Below are positions 1 to 8,156 of a stretch of 47,754 nt of DNA, one piece after another. Every line of letters begins with the position of its first letter. Positions within the stretch are counted from its first letter, which is position 1. The position numbers and the translations under genes were made by a program. Source of the stretch: Actinomadura sp. DC4. Lineage in GTDB: Bacteria > Actinomycetota > Actinomycetes > Streptosporangiales > Streptosporangiaceae. Location of the stretch: NCBI RefSeq assembly GCF_030406325.1, contig NZ_JAUEQY010000052.1, forward strand, positions 1 through 47,754. Direction: 5' to 3'. Under the pieces are notes generated by a model. The model worked only from the letters and a program-made list of their open reading frames with translations. It did not search any database and had not been told where the DNA came from.

Positions 1-92
1 ACGTCGCCCAACAACTCAACGCCCGACCACGCAAAACGCTCGGCTGGCAAACCCCAGCCGAGCGCCTGCGTGATCTACTGACAGCCACATAG
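1..92 (+). CDS. IS30-family transposase, C-terminal end (partial)
   Basis: The first 92 bases read, from base 3, as 29 codons ending in TAG. They contain the stretch RPRKTLGWQTPAERL. This matches the end of the DDE integrase domain of IS30-family transposases, where a conserved RPRKTLGW..P motif lies just before the C-terminus. The rest of the gene is outside the window. The short peptide is distinctive enough for the family but not for naming the element. Confidence 0.85.
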   Translation, partial: VAQQLNARPRKTLGWQTPAERLRDLLTAT

Positions 93-127
93 GCCATCAG
101 GTGTTGCGAGGACCCCGAGAATTCGCC
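1..127 (+). mobile_element. Right end of an IS30-like insertion sequence
   Basis: The transposase tail is followed within about 10 bases by a stretch (about 99-127, starting AGGTGTTGCGAGGACC) that resembles the terminal inverted repeat placed directly after the transposase stop in actinomycete IS30 elements. The left repeat is outside the window, so the exact end and any target duplication cannot be verified. The 3' end of the minus-strand MFS gene lies about 70 bases beyond. Confidence 0.55.
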
Positions 128-169
128 GCGGTGACGGGCCCGTTCTCATCTCCGGAACGTACGGCGGCG

Positions 170-189
170 GCCACCGGGGAACCGGTGGC
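170..189 (-). terminator. Stem-loop after the MFS transporter gene
   Basis: A perfect inverted repeat, GCCACCGG / CCGGTGGC, encloses a 4-base loop and begins 10 bases past the stop codon of the minus-strand transporter gene. There is no T-tract, which is common for actinomycete terminators. It may equally protect the mRNA 3' end. Confidence 0.5.
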
Positions 190-198
190 TGCCGTTGC

Positions 199-1662
199 TC
201 ATCGTCCCGCTCCGACCGGTTCCTTCTCGGCCGACAGCGGGGCGGCGATGTCCTCCAGCGAACGCTGGGCCGCCTCCACGCCGAGGAAGATCTCCACGAC
301 GCCGGCGGCGATCATCAGTCCCGCCCCGAGCAGGTAGCCATCGCCGACCGCCGACGTGTGGCCGGTGTCCACGAGCCTGCCGAACAGCGCCGGGCCGATG
401 ATCCCGCCCAGCGCGGTGCCCACGGCGTAGAAGGCCGCGATGGCCATCGCGCGGGTCTCCATCGGGAAGATCTCCGAGACGGTCAGGTACGCCGAGCTCG
501 CGCCCGCCGAGGCGAAGAAGAAGACCACGACCCAGCAGGCGGTGAGGGTCCCCGCCGACAGGTGGCCGCCGCGGAACAGCAGCGCGGTGCCGATCAGCAG
601 CACCCCCGACACGATGTACGTCCCGGAGATCATCACCTTGCGGCCCAGCCGGTCGAACAGGCGGCTGAGCAGGAACGCGCCGAAGAAGTTGCCGAGCCCG
701 ATCGGGACGAGGTACCAGCCGGCGTGGTCGTCGGGCACCTTGTAGAACTTCGACAGGACCAGCGCGTACGTGAAGAACACCGCGTTGTACAGGAACGCCT
801 GGCCGACGAAGAGCGACAGGCCGAGGACCGTGCGCTTGGGGTAGCGGCGGACGGCCGTACGGGCGATCTCCCCGAAGCCGACGGTGTGCCGCCGGCGGAT
901 CGTGATCTTGTCCTCGACCGGTTCGAGCGCCTGCCCGGTCTCCTCGGCGACGTCACGCTCGATCCCGGCGACCACGTCGTTCGCCTCGCCGTCGCGGCCG
1001 TGGATGAACAGCCACCGCGGGCTCTCGGGGACCATCCGGCGTACGAACAGGATGCCGACGCCGAGCACCGCGCCGAGGCCGAACAGCAGCCGCCAGCCCA
1101 CGTCCTTGGGCAGCAGTGAGGCGTTCAGCACCGGCACCGACAGCAGCGCGGCGAACGTCGTGCCCAGCCAGAACGACCCGTTCACGACGACGTCGACGGT
1201 GCCGCGCAACCGGGCGGGGATCAGCTCGTCGATGGCGGAGTTGACCGCCGCGTACTCGCCGCCGATCCCGGCGCCGGTGACGATCCGGCAGGCGAAGAAC
1301 CAGATCGGGGAGAAGGAGAACGCGGTCGCCACGGTCGCGAGCAGGTAGACCGCGAGGGTGATCACGAAGAGCCTCTTGCGCCCGTACCGGTCGGTCAGAT
1401 GGCCGAAGACCAGGGCTCCCAGGCACGCGCCCGCGACGTACAGGGCCGCGCCCAGGCCGACCTGGGAGTCGGTGAGGCCGAGCCCGCCGGCCTTGTCGGT
1501 CAGCCGGGGGCCGATGACGCCGACGACGTTCACCTCGAGGCCGTCGAGGATCCAGACGGTGCCGAGACCGATCAGGATCATCCAGTGCCAGCGCGCCCAG
1601 GGAAGGCGGTCCAGGCGCGCCGGGACATCCGTCTCGATCGTGCCCATCGCATCCGTACTCAT
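199..1662 (-). CDS. MFS transporter (metabolite:H+ symporter / sugar-porter type)
   Basis: This is a 487-residue integral membrane protein of the major facilitator superfamily with about 12 predicted helices. The hallmark inter-helix 2/3 motif is visible as GHLTDRYGRKRLF, a related motif recurs in the second half (LFDRLGRKVM), and PESPRWLF follows helix 6, as in the sugar-porter and metabolite:H+ symporter subfamilies. The N-terminal 25 residues are hydrophilic and cytosolic. The ATG at 1662 has a GAGGGAGA ribosome site. The substrate is not deducible. No enzyme gene is coupled to it, so it is probably a single-gene unit ending at the stem-loop near 170-189. Confidence 0.9.
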   Translation of the reverse strand: MSTDAMGTIETDVPARLDRLPWARWHWMILIGLGTVWILDGLEVNVVGVIGPRLTDKAGGLGLTDSQVGLGAALYVAGACLGALVFGHLTDRYGRKRLFVITLAVYLLATVATAFSFSPIWFFACRIVTGAGIGGEYAAVNSAIDELIPARLRGTVDVVVNGSFWLGTTFAALLSVPVLNASLLPKDVGWRLLFGLGAVLGVGILFVRRMVPESPRWLFIHGRDGEANDVVAGIERDVAEETGQALEPVEDKITIRRRHTVGFGEIARTAVRRYPKRTVLGLSLFVGQAFLYNAVFFTYALVLSKFYKVPDDHAGWYLVPIGLGNFFGAFLLSRLFDRLGRKVMISGTYIVSGVLLIGTALLFRGGHLSAGTLTACWVVVFFFASAGASSAYLTVSEIFPMETRAMAIAAFYAVGTALGGIIGPALFGRLVDTGHTSAVGDGYLLGAGLMIAAGVVEIFLGVEAAQRSLEDIAAPLSAEKEPVGAGR

Positions 1663-1758
1663 CGCGTCTCCCTCGTCATCGATCGGAACGGCGACGATCT
1701 GCTGACGAGAAATACCCGCCCATCTGGGAACAAACGTTCAGCCGGCGGCAGGCGGCTC

Positions 1759-3654
1759 TCAGCCGGGGCGGTCCGGCTCCGCGTCATCCGGCTCGTCCGG
1801 CGCGCGGTCGCGGGCCGGTTCCTCGACGGTCGGCGACGGCCCGGCGAGAGGGGGCGCGCCGGCGGCGGGCGGCCCGTGGCCCGGCGGCGGCGGGCCGTAC
1901 GGGCCGGGCCCGGGCGGCGGCCCGTAGCCGTACGGGGCCGGATGTCCCGGCGGTCCGAACCCGGTCGGCCCCGGCCACTGCGGCCGGCCCGCGGGCACGA
2001 GCGCCTCGCCCGGCGCGTCGCCGGGCTCCCCCAGGGGACCGGTCGTGATCACCAGCCGGTCGAGGTAGAGGACCTGCAGCGCGGCCAGGGCGAGGAACAA
2101 CACGACGACCAGGACGAGCGGGGTCGCGATGCCGGTCGCCACGTTGCCGAAGTACTGGCCCAGCTGCTCGAAGAGCAGGACCGGCGCGGTCCTGGAACCG
2201 GGGCCGCCGCCCACCAGCAGCGGCCACAGGATCCCGTGCGCGCCGAACAGCACGGTCACCCCGCCCATGAGGGCGGCCAGGGGAAGGGCGGGCACCGCGA
2301 CCGACCGGACGAACGCCGGCGCGCCCCGTGCCTGCTCGGCCCGCCACCGCGCCGCCCGCGTACGGCAGAAGAGCGTGAGGACCAGCAGGGACGGCACGCT
2401 GAGCAGGATCGGCGGGACGAGCCCGATGAAATGGTTCACCAGCTTGAGACGCCGGGCGTTGTCCCAGTCGACGACGCTCAGCGGGCCGACGCCGACGAAG
2501 AGCCAGGGCGCGAAGAACAGCAGCAGCCACTCGCTGCTCCGGCCGAGCGGGCGCAGCCCGCCGATGCCGAGCGCGGCCAGGTAGGCCGTGCCGACGGAGA
2601 CGATCGCGCCCAGCAGCGGAGGTATCCAGGTGTTGGCGTAGAGCCGGCCCGCGGACGGCCGGAGCGGGGAACCGGACCGTCCGGAGAAGACCGCCGACAG
2701 CCACGGCCACGAGAGCACGACCGTGATACCGAGCACGACGGCGACGGCGAACACCGCGACCAGCAGCCGCGCCCCGGAGTCCGGCGGGCGCTCGGACGGC
2801 GATCGGGTCCCGGCGGTCTCCAGGTCGACGCGCAGTCCCGTCCGTACGGCGATGACCGTGGCCGCCACGCCGAGCACGGCGAGGATCAGGCCGATGACCG
2901 TGGCCACCGCCGCCCCGCTGCCGGAGTCGAAGTAGAAGTACGCCGACCGGTACTCCAGCATCGCGAGCGTGGGCTGCCTGCCGGCGACCAGCACCAGGTC
3001 GAAGGAGAGCGCCTGGACCGCCACCGCGAAGCCGGCCAGGACGGTGATCGCGCCGACCGTGATCATGGCCGGGGAGATCGGGCGGCCACGGCCACGGCCG
3101 CGCATGACGGGCAGGAAGACGAGGGTCGACAGCCCGCACAGGAACCCGAACATCCCCGCCGCGATGATGAGCGGGAGCGTGGGGGAGGCGGTCCCGGCGT
3201 CGCGGAGCGACCCGAACGCCGTCGCGAGCCCGCCGTCGGCCTGGGCCGAGAACCAGCCGGCGGCGACCGCGACGGGGGAGAACACGACGATGGGCAGCGA
3301 CAGGAGCACGCGTCCGACGCGGCGCGCCGGGGTGCCCGCCCGGTCGAGAGCGGCGGCGAGCGCCGGTCCGACCAGGAGCATGACCAGCAGCGGGACGATG
3401 GCGAACGACAGGGAGAAGAGCAGGGCCTTCCAGAAGGCGCCCTCGCCGAGCAGGTGGGTGAAGTTGTCCGCCCCGACGAAGCGATTCTGCCGGCGCAGCA
3501 CGCCGCCGCCGACCTGGACGCTTCGCAGCAGCGTCTGGCCCGTGGGTACCACCAGGGTGACCAGCGCGGTCAGGGCGGCCGGGACGATAAGGAGCAGGCC
3601 CGGCCCGCGCCGGGGGCGCACGGCTCCGGGGTACACCGGGGGATGAGGGGTCAT
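1759..3654 (-). CDS. Fused double MalF/MalG-like ABC permease with proline-rich tail
   Basis: This 631-residue polytopic membrane protein has a first half resembling sugar-ABC permeases of the UgpA/MalF type (an FVGADNFTHLL segment followed by helices). A second hydrophobic half, after a hydrophilic linker near residue 290, looks like a diverged MalG-type permease. The last 80 residues are a Pro/Gly/Tyr-rich cytosolic tail. The open frame continues upstream, but the ATG at 3654 (MTPHPPVYPG) is the sensible start because anything longer overlaps the divergent epimerase. No ATPase or binding-protein gene is nearby, so partners must be encoded elsewhere or the protein has another role. The family call is by resemblance. 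Confidence 0.65.
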   Translation of the reverse strand: MTPHPPVYPGAVRPRRGPGLLLIVPAALTALVTLVVPTGQTLLRSVQVGGGVLRRQNRFVGADNFTHLLGEGAFWKALLFSLSFAIVPLLVMLLVGPALAAALDRAGTPARRVGRVLLSLPIVVFSPVAVAAGWFSAQADGGLATAFGSLRDAGTASPTLPLIIAAGMFGFLCGLSTLVFLPVMRGRGRGRPISPAMITVGAITVLAGFAVAVQALSFDLVLVAGRQPTLAMLEYRSAYFYFDSGSGAAVATVIGLILAVLGVAATVIAVRTGLRVDLETAGTRSPSERPPDSGARLLVAVFAVAVVLGITVVLSWPWLSAVFSGRSGSPLRPSAGRLYANTWIPPLLGAIVSVGTAYLAALGIGGLRPLGRSSEWLLLFFAPWLFVGVGPLSVVDWDNARRLKLVNHFIGLVPPILLSVPSLLVLTLFCRTRAARWRAEQARGAPAFVRSVAVPALPLAALMGGVTVLFGAHGILWPLLVGGGPGSRTAPVLLFEQLGQYFGNVATGIATPLVLVVVLFLALAALQVLYLDRLVITTGPLGEPGDAPGEALVPAGRPQWPGPTGFGPPGHPAPYGYGPPPGPGPYGPPPPGHGPPAAGAPPLAGPSPTVEEPARDRAPDEPDDAEPDRPG

Positions 3655-3767
3655 GTCCGCTCCGCGGGTGCCGTTTCGAGGCCGATCCGATGATCGTCCA
3701 ACCCGACCGTAGCGCCCGCAATCCCCGCTGACCGGACTTATGGGGCGGTGGATATCAGATGATCGGC

Positions 3768-3773
3768 TAAGGT
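3768..3773 (+). promoter_or_regulatory. Leaderless -10 box of the epimerase gene
   Basis: TAAGGT lies 7 bases before the GTG at 3781, the spacing expected when transcription begins at the start codon. This favours 3781 over the in-frame GTG at 3772, which lies inside or next to the box. No clear -35 is seen. Confidence 0.5.
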
Positions 3774-3780
3774 GCGCTCC

Positions 3781-4758
3781 GTGCGGGTGGTGGTGACGGG
3801 GGCGGCCGGTTTCGTCGGCGGCCATGTGGCCGAGGCGGCGGCGAACGCCGGACACGAGGTCCTCGCGGTGGACGCGCTGGAGCGCTCCGCCTCTCCCGGC
3901 GCGGCACGGGACAACTGGGCCGCGCTCGCCGCGCGTCCCGGTATCGAGCGGGCGGAGGCCGACCTGGTCACCGCCGACCTCGCCATGGTCGCCGATGCCG
4001 ACGTGGTCCTGCACCTCGCCGGCCGCCCCGGCGTCCGCAGCTCCTGGGGCGCGGGCCGGGCCGAGGCCCGGCGCGACAACGTGACCGCGACGCGGCGGCT
4101 CCTGGCCGCCTGCGAGGACGCGCCCGGGGGACGGCCGCGGGTCGTCGTCGCGTCCAGTTCCTCCGTGTACGGCTCGGCCGGCGGGCGGCCGCACACCGAG
4201 CGCGACCCGCTCCGGCCCGCCAGCCCGTACGCGGTCAGCAAGGCCGAGATGGAGCGGGTGACGGCCGAGGCGGCCGGGCGCGGGCTGCCCGCCGTCGTGC
4301 TGCGCTTCTTCTCCGTGTACGGCCCCCGTCAGCGGCCCGACATGGCCTTCCACCGCTTCATCGAGGCCGGGCTGCGCGGGCTTCCGCTGCCGGTGCTCGG
4401 CGACGGCCGCCAGTCACGCGCCTTCACGCACGTCGAGGACATCGTGGCCGCCACCCTCGCCGCCGCGGCCACCGACCTGCCGCCCGGCACGGTGCTCAAC
4501 GTCGGCCACCCCGAGCACGTCCCGATCGGCGACGCGATCGGCGTGCTGGCCGGGCTGATCGGCGTACGGCCGCGGGTGCGCCACCACGACGCGGTGCCCG
4601 GCGACGCGGCGCGCACCTGGGCGGACAGCGGCGAGGCCGCCCGCCTGCTCGGCTGGTCGGCCCGGATCGGCCTGGCAGAGGGTCTCGCGAGCCAGGTCGC
4701 CTGGCACCGGACCCGGCAGCCGGCCGGGCCGCTGCCACGAGCGGAGCAGCCGGCATGA
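3781..4758 (+). CDS. NAD-dependent sugar epimerase/dehydratase
   Basis: A 325-residue extended SDR of the nucleotide-sugar epimerase type. The N-terminus carries the NAD-binding glycine motif TGAAGFVGG, and the active site is visible as SSSSVYG followed by YAVSK. It probably epimerises or dehydrates an NDP-sugar (UDP-glucose 4-epimerase-like, but C-terminal specificity cannot be read). The GTG start gives VRVVVTGAAGFVGG, matching the family N-terminus. An in-frame GTG at 3772 would add three residues. The stop overlaps the start of the GT4 gene by 4 bases, so the two are translationally coupled, consistent with supply of a donor sugar to the glycosyltransferase. Confidence 0.88.
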   Translation: MRVVVTGAAGFVGGHVAEAAANAGHEVLAVDALERSASPGAARDNWAALAARPGIERAEADLVTADLAMVADADVVLHLAGRPGVRSSWGAGRAEARRDNVTATRRLLAACEDAPGGRPRVVVASSSSVYGSAGGRPHTERDPLRPASPYAVSKAEMERVTAEAAGRGLPAVVLRFFSVYGPRQRPDMAFHRFIEAGLRGLPLPVLGDGRQSRAFTHVEDIVAATLAAAATDLPPGTVLNVGHPEHVPIGDAIGVLAGLIGVRPRVRHHDAVPGDAARTWADSGEAARLLGWSARIGLAEGLASQVAWHRTRQPAGPLPRAEQPA

Positions 4759-5957
4759 GCGAGGACGACGCGCGGCGGCGGCCGGTGCGGGCGGCGTACT
4801 TCGCCTTCGACCGCTTCCCCTCCACCAAGGGCTCGGCGGTGCACATCGGCCACATGGCGGCCGAGCTGTTCGCCTGCGCGGGCGGTGGGCTGCTCGGCGT
4901 GCTCGGCGGCGGTGACCTGCCGCGCTACCAGTGGGAGGCCGCCTCCGGCGTCGAGATCGCGCGGTTCGCCGAGGAGATCCCGAACCTCATCGACCGCGCC
5001 GAGGCCTACTCCGCCTGGGTCGCCGCGCACCTGGCCCCGCACCTCGCGACCCTGCGGATCTGCCACGTCCGCGACCCGTGGAGCGCGCTGCCCGTAGTGA
5101 CCGCCGAGGGCGGCGACTACGCCGTCGTGTACGAGGTCAACGGCCTTCCCTCCATCGAGATGGCGCACACCTGGCCGCTCGCGGCCCCGGCCACGCTCGC
5201 CAAGATCGCCGAGCTGGAGGACCTCTGCCTCGAACGGGCGGACGCCGTGGTCGTGCCCTCCGGCGTGATCGCCGAGGCCCTCGGCCGCCGGGGCGTGCCG
5301 GCCGCCAAGATCGAGATCGTGCCGAACGGCGCCGACGTGGCACCGGAACCCCCGCCCCGCCCGGCCGGCGCGCCCGGGCGCTACATCGCCTACGTCGGGG
5401 CGCTGCAGCCCTGGCAGGGCCTTGACGTGCTGCTCCGCGCGTTCGCGCGGCTGGCCGACCTGGACCTCGCACTCGTCATCTGCTCGTCGGTGCCGGAACG
5501 CCGTGCCCGGCCGTTGCGCCGTCTCGCCGAGCGCCTCGGCGTGGCCGACCGGCTCATGTGGAACTTCACGCTCCCGCACGCCGAGGTCGCCGCGTGGCTG
5601 GCCGGCGCGGAGGTCTCGGTGGCGCCGCTGACCGGCTGCGCGCGCAACGTCGACCAGGGCTGCGCGCCGCTGAAGATCCTGGAGTCGATGGCCGCGGGCA
5701 CGCCGGTCGTCGCCTCCGGGCTGCCCGCCGTACGGGAGCTGATGGCCGACGGCGTGCACGGCCGGCTCGTCGCCGCGGACCGCCCGGCCGAGCTCGCCCG
5801 CGCGATCCGCGTGTTGCTGGAGTACCCGGATTCCGCGCGGGAGATGGGGGAGCGCGGGCGCCGGCGCGTGGCGGAGGAGTTCTCCTGGGCCACGACTCGG
5901 GCGAAAATGGCCACAATTTATCGCTCTATAGACTCCGATTTTCGGATATCCCATTGA
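4755..5957 (+). CDS. GT4-family glycosyltransferase
   Basis: A 400-residue GT-B glycosyltransferase. The N-terminal acceptor-side domain begins near residue 12 (AAYFAFDRFPSTKGSAVHIGH), and the GT4 donor domain follows from about residue 210 (IAYVGALQPWQGLDVLLRAF). The donor-site motif is APLKILESMAAGTPVVAS. It is expected to transfer an NDP-sugar to a lipid or polysaccharide acceptor at the cytoplasmic membrane; the sugar is unknown. It overlaps the epimerase by 4 bases. The last 20 codons are unusually AT-rich (5905-5957) and run into a promoter for the next gene, unlike the rest of the reading frame. Confidence 0.9.
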   Translation: MSEDDARRRPVRAAYFAFDRFPSTKGSAVHIGHMAAELFACAGGGLLGVLGGGDLPRYQWEAASGVEIARFAEEIPNLIDRAEAYSAWVAAHLAPHLATLRICHVRDPWSALPVVTAEGGDYAVVYEVNGLPSIEMAHTWPLAAPATLAKIAELEDLCLERADAVVVPSGVIAEALGRRGVPAAKIEIVPNGADVAPEPPPRPAGAPGRYIAYVGALQPWQGLDVLLRAFARLADLDLALVICSSVPERRARPLRRLAERLGVADRLMWNFTLPHAEVAAWLAGAEVSVAPLTGCARNVDQGCAPLKILESMAAGTPVVASGLPAVRELMADGVHGRLVAADRPAELARAIRVLLEYPDSAREMGERGRRRVAEEFSWATTRAKMATIYRSIDSDFRISH

Positions 5958-5963
5958 TAGTGT
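5958..5963 (+). promoter_or_regulatory. Leaderless -10 box of the 242-aa protein gene
   Basis: TAGTGT starts directly after the GT4 stop codon and ends 7 bases before the ATG at 5971, inside the only AT-rich patch of this block. The downstream genes can therefore be transcribed independently of the epimerase and first GT4 genes, probably as a leaderless mRNA. No convincing -35. Confidence 0.45.
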
Positions 5964-5970
5964 CCGCCGT

Positions 5971-6699
5971 ATGTTCTGGCGGAAGACCCGTGCGGCGATC
6001 GGCCGGTTCCACCCTGCGCACCAGCAGCTCACGATGGAACGAACGGTCTCGATGTCGTCCCCGAAGAGTGAGTGGGGCGCCGTTCTGGCGAGCCTTTCTC
6101 AGCACGAGACAACGGTGCGGCGGCCTAAATGGCGGCTTCCCTCGCGGGCGAACACCGTCCTCGTGCCACTCATTCATGTGCTGTCGGAGGACACCAAGCG
6201 GAACGCCCCGATCGGCATCAGCGCCGACTTCCGCGGGGCGGACGCCCCCGGCAAGGAGGGGCCCAAGCGGGACCTCCCCATCAAGACCCGCTACATCCGG
6301 AAGGTCACCGAGTGGTTCACCTTCGACCCCTGGCTCCAGGTACGCGCGGAGCTGAGGGACGGCAGCGTGCTGGAGATCCGGGTCACCGACCGGACCCGCC
6401 ACCGGAAGATCCACAAGGTCAACGCCCGGAACAAGCACAAGTGGAAGACCAGGAAGAAGGCCGTACAGCGCATCGACGCCCGCCGTACGCTGCCCGGCGG
6501 CATGGTCCCGCAGCGGCCGGCCACCCCGCCGCCCGGCTGGATCCGCGTGCGCATCAAGGACGGTAAGCGGATCACGCTCAACGCGACCGCCAAACTCGGC
6601 CAGGTGCCCGAGGAGCAGGACCAGCTCCAGACGATCCTGTTCGTGCTCACCGAGTTGTTCCGCTGGACCCGGCCGGCGACCCCGAGGAGAACCGCGTGA
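5971..6699 (+). CDS. Unrecognised 242-aa basic protein
   Basis: I do not recognise a family. The protein has no membrane segment or signal peptide. It contains a central block with aromatic residues (RYIRKVTEWFTFDPWLQV) and a very basic stretch near residues 145-185 (RTRHRKIHKVNARNKHKWKTRKK), followed by a short beta-rich region (WIRVRIKDGKRITLNATAKLG). The basic stretch could contact nucleic acid or anionic phosphate groups, but that is inference. The ATG at 5971 fits a leaderless promoter; a shorter form from the ATG at 6052 is possible. It overlaps the next small gene by 4 bases, and the pair sits between glycosyltransferase genes. Confidence 0.7.
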   Translation: MFWRKTRAAIGRFHPAHQQLTMERTVSMSSPKSEWGAVLASLSQHETTVRRPKWRLPSRANTVLVPLIHVLSEDTKRNAPIGISADFRGADAPGKEGPKRDLPIKTRYIRKVTEWFTFDPWLQVRAELRDGSVLEIRVTDRTRHRKIHKVNARNKHKWKTRKKAVQRIDARRTLPGGMVPQRPATPPPGWIRVRIKDGKRITLNATAKLGQVPEEQDQLQTILFVLTELFRWTRPATPRRTA

Positions 6700-7040
6700 A
6701 CCCCTGCGGAGCGACCACGGGATTCTTCGTCCTCGGCCGCTGCGGCCGGCAGTCGGTGACGGTCTGCCGGTGCGGCCGGGCGCTGTGCGCCGAGCACGTC
6801 GACCCGCAGGGCCTGTGCCCGGAGTGCTCAGGCGCCCAGGGCTACGGAGATCCGTACCGGCCCGGCTGGGCGCGCGCCTTCCGGCGCTCCTACTGGCGGC
6901 GCAGCTCGGACTACTACCACGACTCCGACCAGTACTACTCATACGACACCTACGACCGTGGCGGGTTCGACCCGGGCGACGGCTTCGACATCGGCGGCGA
7001 CGTGGGTGACTCGGGCGACGGCGGCTGGACCGACAGTTGA
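6696..7040 (+). CDS. Cys-rich zinc-finger-like protein with Tyr/Asp-rich tail
   Basis: A 114-residue protein with two distinct parts. Residues 1-46 hold seven cysteines and a histidine (C4, C16, C24, C26, C31, H34, C41, C44), ending in CPEC, a spacing that suggests one or two structural zinc sites of cross-brace type. Residues 60-114 are low-complexity and rich in Tyr, Asp, Arg and Gly (SSDYYHDSDQYYSYD), probably disordered. The GTG start overlaps the upstream stop, and the stop overlaps the next GT4 start, so it is translated as part of the operon. The function is unknown; a partner or scaffold role for the neighbouring 242-aa protein is a guess. Confidence 0.7.
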   Translation: MNPCGATTGFFVLGRCGRQSVTVCRCGRALCAEHVDPQGLCPECSGAQGYGDPYRPGWARAFRRSYWRRSSDYYHDSDQYYSYDTYDRGGFDPGDGFDIGGDVGDSGDGGWTDS

Positions 7041-8137
7041 CGCGGGTCCTGTGGTTCACCGAGCACTACCCGCCCAGCCGGGGTGGCATGGCCGAGTCGT
7101 GTGACCGCATCGTCCGCGGCCTGCGCGCGGCGGGTGTGACCGTCGACGTCGCGCACCTGACGCGGCGGGACCGCCCGTGGCGTACGGAGGGGGAGTACGG
7201 CGGCCGGCTGCTGACCGCGCCGCTCGGCGACAACGCCGAGCACGCGCTGCGCCGCCTCTGGACCGTGCTCGCCGGGGAGACCTACACCCACGTCGTCGCG
7301 TTCGGCGGCACGTACGCGCTGCTCGGCGCGCCCGTGCTGGCCGCCTGGCTCGGCGCGCCGCTGGTCACGTGCCTGCGCGGCAACGACTTCGACACCGGGG
7401 TGTTCTCGCTGCGGCGGCGCGAGGCGCTGCTGTCGGCCCTGCGCGCCTCCGCGCGCGTGTGCGTCGTCGCCCGGTCCCACGGCCCTCTCGTGTCCGCGCT
7501 CGTGCCGGAGGCCGAGGTCCGCTGGGTGACGAACAGCATCGACGTGGCGAACTGGGAGATCCTGCCGTCCGAGCGGGCGAGCGGGCGAGCGTGGCGGGCC
7601 TCGGCCGTCGAGCCGGGGCGGCGCGTGATCGGCCTCGTCGGGCAGCTGAAGAACAAGAAGGGCGTCGGGTTCCTGCTGGACGGGCTGTTCGCCTCGGGCC
7701 GGCGCGACGCGTTCCACCTGCTGCTGGTCGGCGAGCTGGAGGACGGCGTCGGCGAACGGCTCGATGGGGTGGCGTGCTCGCGGATGCCGTTCCTCGAACG
7801 CTATGACCTGCCGCGCATCTACGCGTCCTGCGACCTCGTGGCCCTTCCGTCGTTCTACGACGGCCTGCCGAACGTCGCGCTGGAGGCCGCGGCCCTGGGC
7901 GTGCCCCTGCTCGCCTCGGACGCGGGCGGCCTCGCCGACCTGGCCGACGACGAGATCGGCTTCACCTTCCGCGCCGGCGACCCGCACGGCTGCCGGGAGG
8001 CGGTCGACCGCGCGGCGCGGGCGACGGACGAGCAGCTCGCCAAGCTCGGCGCCGCCGCCGGCGAGCGTGTGCGCCGCGATTTCACCCCCGCCGCCGAGAC
8101 CGCCGGCTACCTCGCCGTACTCCAGGAGACCGGATGA
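7037..8137 (+). CDS. GT4-family glycosyltransferase
   Basis: A 366-residue GT-B enzyme. It starts VLWFTEHYPPSRGGMAESCDRIV, the glycine-rich acceptor-domain loop of GT4 enzymes. The donor domain begins near residue 195 (RVIGLVGQLKNKKGVGFLLDGL) and the donor-binding segment is SFYDGLPNVALEAAALGVPLLAS. It is probably a cytosolic, membrane-associated sugar transferase; specificity is unreadable. The start is TTG at 7037, overlapping the upstream stop by 4 bases, and no better in-frame start exists nearby. Nineteen bases separate it from the next glycosyltransferase gene. Confidence 0.88.
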   Translation: MTRVLWFTEHYPPSRGGMAESCDRIVRGLRAAGVTVDVAHLTRRDRPWRTEGEYGGRLLTAPLGDNAEHALRRLWTVLAGETYTHVVAFGGTYALLGAPVLAAWLGAPLVTCLRGNDFDTGVFSLRRREALLSALRASARVCVVARSHGPLVSALVPEAEVRWVTNSIDVANWEILPSERASGRAWRASAVEPGRRVIGLVGQLKNKKGVGFLLDGLFASGRRDAFHLLLVGELEDGVGERLDGVACSRMPFLERYDLPRIYASCDLVALPSFYDGLPNVALEAAALGVPLLASDAGGLADLADDEIGFTFRAGDPHGCREAVDRAARATDEQLAKLGAAAGERVRRDFTPAAETAGYLAVLQETG

Positions 8138-8156
8138 GACGGCGGCCCGCCCGCCG

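Noticed and set aside
1717-1760. Weak AGCCG/CGGCT stem between permease and MFS genes as terminator
   Set aside because: Five-base stem, no T-run and within a short spacer; not strong enough to call.
1399-3693. Plus-strand 764-residue open frame
   Set aside because: Arg/Glu/Asp/Gly-rich translation without motifs, lying opposite the fused permease; a high-GC shadow frame.
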